Positions 58,961 through 64,000 of a DNA stretch of 64,000 bases are shown piece after piece (within the stretch, counting starts at the first letter, position 1; the number at the start of each line of letters is the position of its first letter). The translations under genes were made by a program, and so were the position numbers. The notes below the pieces were generated by a model, which worked only from the letters and a program-made list of their open reading frames with translations, was not told the origin of the DNA and did no database searches. This DNA is from Abelmoschus esculentus (lineage: Eukaryota > Streptophyta > Magnoliopsida > Malvales > Malvaceae): assembly GCA_035048815.1 (NCBI GenBank), contig JAUCBN010000005.1, positions 17,634,517-17,698,516 of the forward strand. The letters run 5' to 3'.

Positions 58961-60834
58961 CTTTTTCTAGAAAAATACAGAAAACAGATTTGTAATTTAA
59001 TTTTCCCAACTTTAGAACGAGCAAATCTAGCTACCTTAAGTAGACTATGTATAGTTTAAGACTAGAACATGCTCGTGCTGAATTTGACCCGACTCATCCG
59101 ACTCGAGGCCTGATTTCAACCTGAACATGTTTCGACACTCGAAATAAATTGAATAAAAAATCGATCTGGATTTTAGTTAAACTGATATATATTTAAATCA
59201 CTTTTCAATCAAACTGAGGGATAGTAAAATACTTGAACCCGACCCGAATTGAGTAGTATTTTAGTGGGAATTTCGAGTATTGGGACGGGGCTAGTTTGGG
59301 TTTAGGGTGAAAATTTCTTGATCTAATATATTTTTAATTATATATTTATATAATATATAATATTTTATTAATTTTTTCAGGTAGGTTCAAATACAACCCT
59401 TTAATTTTTGGGGGTCTGAGTTAGATTTTAGTTCTTACATTTTTGGGACGAGATAAAATATATAATATTTTGGGGCATGACAGGTTCGTGTATGATAGCG
59501 TACCTTTTGGATCAGGGTCGGGGTGACCAAAATTTGACTTTAACTATTGTCTTTCCTAATTGAACCAAAGACAACATGAACCGATTTCACTAAAATTTAA
59601 AATAACCTAAATTTATTTTACTCGAATTCGATTTGATCAAACAAAATTTTCTAATTTATTGCTAAATATATATAATAATATATGAAATTCCTACTAGGTT
59701 AATTTATAATAATACATATGAAATTGCTACAACGAAAATATTATTTTCTTCGAGTTAAAACGACATTTACATCAACAATATACATATTTAAGAATCAAAC
59801 TCTTTTTTAGAAAAAAAATTAACCCAAATGTGATGGACAAACGAAAAAACTGTATTTTTATATAGATATATCAATATTTTATATATACTTTAATTTAATT
59901 TATATACTACCCGAAGATTCAAAGGTTGATCTGAATAAAAAATAATTAATTTATTATAGACATAAAATCAAATCAACCCAGAATTAGTTGGTCCACAAAC
60001 ATTCGATCTAAAATTAATTGATCCGATAATAACTTGAATAATTATAGAACTGAACTTAAAATGAATAAAGTCCGACCCAAACTAAATTAAACTAAACATA
60101 AACCAAGTGACACCTAAAATTACCCAACCAAAAATAATTCTAACCAAGCCCCACCCGTGAGACCGTTTGCCCCCTCTATGCATTGCATAAATGTCAAAAA
60201 CGCCACAAGCTTACACCTGTGCAATGCACGCGCCTCCATCAAGTTTTATTAATCTTTAGTGACCGGTAAGACTGTTTTAATGCTTAAACTTTCTTTTAAA
60301 TAAACATCCAAATTTGTCAAAACAAAAGATTAGCGAACCAAAATATTTTTTTAGGTAAAATTCATTGACTAAAGATAGTTTATATTCTGTTTGATATTAC
60401 TTTTGAAAAACACTTATAAAAATATTATTAAAAATATTATCGGAAAGTAATTTTAAAATATTAATATTAAAATTTTAATATTTTATATTACAGTCAAAAA
60501 GTGACTTTAAAAAGATAAAATTTTTATCTTATACATATTATTGTATAATAAAAATAAATAAATAAAAATGATGTTTAAATTTATTCTCATAAAATTTATT
60601 AATATTAATAATATATAAAATAAATCAACATAATATTAAATTTAAACTATAAATAATTAATATAAAAATTTAGCCTCTAGACTACAAATTTTTATATTAT
60701 TGTAATAATTATTATATTTATTATTATTTTATAATGTTAAAGTTTTTTTATTATTTATTTTATTTAAAAAAATTAAAATTTTAATATTATTTTAATAATT
60801 ATTATATTTAATATATATAATAATTATATCTACT
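58961..60834. other. Intergenic, no gene seen
   Basis: AT-rich with scattered GACCCGAC and CCGAATTGAGT motifs near 59090-59540 that recall decayed hAT ends. No gene found. Confidence 0.45.
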
Positions 60835-61913
60835 TGCAACACCCGACCCGGATGTCACAATGGGCCTCCGGCCCAAAACCCATATTTTAAAATTTCGTTT
60901 TAAAAGCCCAATAATAAAATCACGTAAGTCTAAAACAATTACATAGTCCACTTAAATTTAAAACAAGCCCAAAATAATTCAAGTAAAACGGAGCTCCAAA
61001 CTAAATTACAGACTGTTTTAAAAATATTCGACCCAAATAAAATAACAGAGTTACAATACATATAGGGTTCAACATAGTACTAAGCCCACTATATCTAATA
61101 ACTGTACTCTGACAACACGGTCGATGCTGAAAGTCCAAACCTTGATGGTGCTCCACAAATCCCGCTTCACCTACCCTACGCACGAAAATAGATTTCGAAC
61201 GCTGAGCCACACAAGCTCAGTGGATACGCCAAACTCGGCCAACATCATGCATATCAAAGCAGTAAGGCATGACATATAAATCACATGCATGGTATGAAGG
61301 TCTAGCATGCTTGTCTAACACATGGCATAAATGAGTGTATACTATCGCACACAGCATATATAGTCACATAAGTCAACACACAAGAGCGAGGCCCGCGTCC
61401 ATACAGCATCGGGATCTTACACTCAGGATTGAGGCCGCCCTCAAATCCTATGCCCGGAATGTTACATCGGACATCTTCGAACGAGGCCGCCCAATGTTCG
61501 GAAAAGGGTGGAGGCCGCCCAACCAACCCTATGCTTGGAATGTTACATCGAACATCTTCGAGTGAGGCCGCCCAACACTCGGAATAAAAATTTTAATCAT
61601 CACCCGGCATGTTACATCGGATGGCCTTCGACGTGTTACAACACTTATGGATATCCGGATTTCCAACACAAAGGGACTCAAACCACATAAACGACCTACC
61701 TAGGATCTATCACAACAAGACATATAAATTCTTATCATACTTAAGTCTTTCGGGGTTATGATTATCAATTTTAGTTCGACAATTCATTCTATAACCTTTA
61801 GATTTAGGTAATTATTCATTAAGATCACCGAGCCCCCAAACTTTATTCAAATTTAACCAAATTATACAGGGGTATCGATACTAGTATCGATACCACCTGC
61901 CCAAAAGTCAAAG
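60835..61913 (-). repeat. Chromovirus 3' LTR, 5'-truncated
   Basis: On the minus strand it ends GGGTCGGGTGTTGCA at 60835 and matches the 3' half of the solo LTR at 10093-12362 (GGGCCGGAGGCCCATTGTGA, the tract around TTCGTGCGTAGGGTAGG). It starts in mid-LTR and directly abuts integrase, so the LTR 5' part, the polypurine tract and the pol end are deleted. An 81-base tandem repeat (from about 61447) and a perfect 24-base palindrome at 61871-61894 built from GGTATCGATAC are present. Confidence 0.75.
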
Positions 61914-64000
61914 TCAACACAAGGGTGTCCTACACCTACGTCCGTACAAGGCCTCAAAAGGAGCCATCCTGATGCTCGACTGATAACTGTTGTTATAAGC
62001 AAACTCTACCAAAGGTAACTGCTCCTCCCAACTACGAGCAAAGTCTACCGCACAACACCGAAGCATATCCTCCAAGATCTGGATAACTCTCTCAGACTGT
62101 CCGTCGGTCTGAGGATGAAAAGTTGTACTGAATGCAACTTGGTGTCTAGAGCCTCGTGGATAGACCTCCACAACCTCGCTGTGAACCTCGGATCCCTATC
62201 TGATATGATCGATGAAGGTACACCATGCAACCTCACGATTTGCTTGATGTACAACTGAGCCAACTTTTCCAAGCTGAAGTCCATCCTCACGGGTAAGAAG
62301 TGAGCTGACTTGGTTAGCCGATCAACTATGACCCATATAGCATCGTGTTTCCTCAACGTCATCGGTAACCCGGTGACAAAGTCCATAGTCACACGATTCC
62401 ACTTCCACTATGGAATCTGGATAGGCTGAAGCAAACCTGAAGGAACCTGATGTTCCGCTTTCACTTGCTGACATGCCAAACACCTTGTCACAAACTCTAA
62501 CATATCTCTCTTCATGCACGACCACCAAAAGAAAGGACGAAGATCTTGATACATCTTGTTACTACCCGGATGAACAGAAAACGGACTACGGTGAGCTTCC
62601 CTCAAGATACGATCTCTCAGATCCTCCAAAGCGGGAACACACAACCGACCCTGAAAGTACAAGAACCCACCATCTCATACCTCAAAGTCTGACGACTTAC
62701 CCCTCTGAACAGCCTCTAACTGAGCTACCAACTCCTCGTCTAACACTTGTGCTCTATTTATCTCTTGAACAAGCGTGGGCTCCACACGCAACTCAGCTAA
62801 AAAACCTCCATCATCGGTCATCCTCAACCGAGCAAACAAGGCTCTCAAGTCCGACATGGACTTCCTACTCAAAGCATCAGCGACCACATTCGCCTTGCCG
62901 GAATGATACTCTATGACACAGTCATGGTCCTTTAACAACTCTATCCACCGACGCTGTCTCAAATTCAACTCTCTTTGGGTAAGCAGATATTTCAAACTCT
63001 TATGGTCGGTGTAGATGTAGCATTTTTCCCCATAGAGATAATGCCTCCATATCTTCAAAGCGAAGATAACTGCTGCAAGCTCAAGATCATGTGTAGGATA
63101 GTTTCTCTCATAGGTTTTCAACTGTCTTGAGGCGTACGCAACCACCTTACCCTCTTGCATAAGCACACAACCTAACCCATTCAAGGAAGCATCACTAAAC
63201 ACCACATAATCCTTCTCCGGCTTCGGTTGCGTCAAGACCGGTGCCTCTGTCAGATAAGCTTTCAACTGCTCAAAACTCTGTTGTCTTCTCTCGTTCCACA
63301 CGAACGGAACTCCTTTCTGAAGCAACTTGGTCAAAGGTGTCGCTACGATCGAAAAACCCTTAATGAACCTCCTATAGTATCCGGCAAGTCCAAGAAAGTT
63401 ACGGACCTCCGATACATTCCTCGGTGGTTTCCACTCCACCACAACTTGTATCTTTTGGGGATCTACTCGGATCCCATCCGCTGCGACTATGTGGCCAAGA
63501 AACGCCACCTCAGACAACCAAAACTCGTACTTACTGAACTTGGCGTACAAACGCCTATCCCTCAACACCTGAAGAACAACTCTAAGGTGGTAGTCATGCT
63601 CCTCTTCCGAACATGAATACACCAAGATATCATCGATGAACACAACCACAAATTGATCTAGATACGGCTAAAAGATCCGGTTCATCAAGTCCATAAAAGC
63701 TGCGGGTGCATTTGTGAGCCCAAACGGTATCACTAGAAACTCATAGTGTCCGTACCGCATCCTAAAAGCGGTCTTCTAGGCATCCTCATCCACCACCTTT
63801 AACTGATAGTACCCTGACTTCAAGTCTATCTTAGAAAACACACGGGCACCCCTCAGCTGATCAAAGAGATCATCGATCATAGGCAAAGGATAACGGTTCT
63901 TGATCGTGACCTTATTGAGCTGACGGTAGTCGATATACATCCTCATCGATCCGTCCTTCTTCTTAACAAACAAAACTGGTGCTCCCCACGGTGATACACT
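61914..64000 (-). pseudogene. Ty3/Gypsy chromovirus pol: RT, RNase H, integrase
   Basis: In order on the minus strand: RT (FVKKKDGSMRMYIDYRQLNK, KIDLKSGYYQL, PFGLTNAPAAFMDLMNRIF, FIDDILVY with the catalytic DD), and RNase H (FSDASLNGLG, YASRQLKTYERNYPTHDLEL, YTDHKSLKYLL, ADALSRKS). Integrase follows, with its HHCC finger (HRSPFSVHPG...CLACQQVK), TMDFVTGLP, ISDRDPRF and FHPQTDGQSERVIQ, stopping at YGRRCRTP. Motifs fit the Tekay/Del group. Stops: before KTAFRMRYG, after NRIF, after SSDFEV, and before WKWNRV. A frameshift lies near 62120-62170. It continues beyond the window; the integrase C-terminus and chromodomain are missing. Confidence 0.9.

Noticed and set aside
62473..63616. Plus-strand frames at 62473-62916 and 63227-63616
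   Set aside because: They overlap well-defined RT, RNase H and integrase motifs on the minus strand.
1..64000. tRNA or rRNA genes
   Set aside because: I saw no cloverleaf-like or rRNA sequence by eye; tRNA-like matches are primer-binding sites next to LTRs. A tRNAscan-SE run would settle it.

Overview
The window looks like gene-poor, AT-rich nuclear DNA of a dicot plant. Evidence: plant-type LTR retrotransposons (SIRE-like Copia, Tat/Ogre-like and chromovirus-like Gypsy), Mutator-like elements with a plant mobile domain gene, Stowaway and hAT MITEs, and a multi-exon plant beta-hexosaminidase gene with GT-AG introns. I cannot fix the species from sequence alone. I found no intact protein-coding gene; every recognisable coding region is broken.

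Layout. 1-8887: two Mutator-like elements (MULEs) of one family, one inserted in the transposase of the other, with an internal inversion. 9223-9865: a stray kinase exon, a hAT terminus and a small LTR with a primer-binding site. 10093-15111: a chromovirus-like solo LTR beside a decayed Copia that carries a 926-bp hAT element. 15278-20099: a HEXO1-like beta-hexosaminidase pseudogene on the minus strand, cut at its 3' end next to the Copia. 20480-22380: a hAT-like remnant and a Stowaway MITE in one copy of a tandem duplication. 24749-31293: a non-autonomous SIRE-like Copia with gag and a second, unrelated ORF but no pol. 31573-33709: two nested MULE-type foldback MITEs with perfect 9-bp target duplications. 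34180-34985: LINE remnant. 36362-49674: a 13.3-kb gag-only Tat/Ogre-like element on the minus strand with 3-kb LTRs, two tandem-repeat arrays and a nested solo LTR. 52183-58506: MITEs, an unidentified GC-richer patch and a promoter-like region. 60835-64000: the 3' end of a degenerate chromovirus on the minus strand.

The elements record a history of nested insertion, tandem duplication, LTR-LTR recombination and inversion that can be read from target-site duplications. Two themes recur. Defective elements keep cis-acting parts and gag but lack pol (24749-31293 and 36362-49674). Palindromes of the type TTTCGAAA or TATCGATA recur in LTRs of otherwise different families and upstream of an internal ORF.
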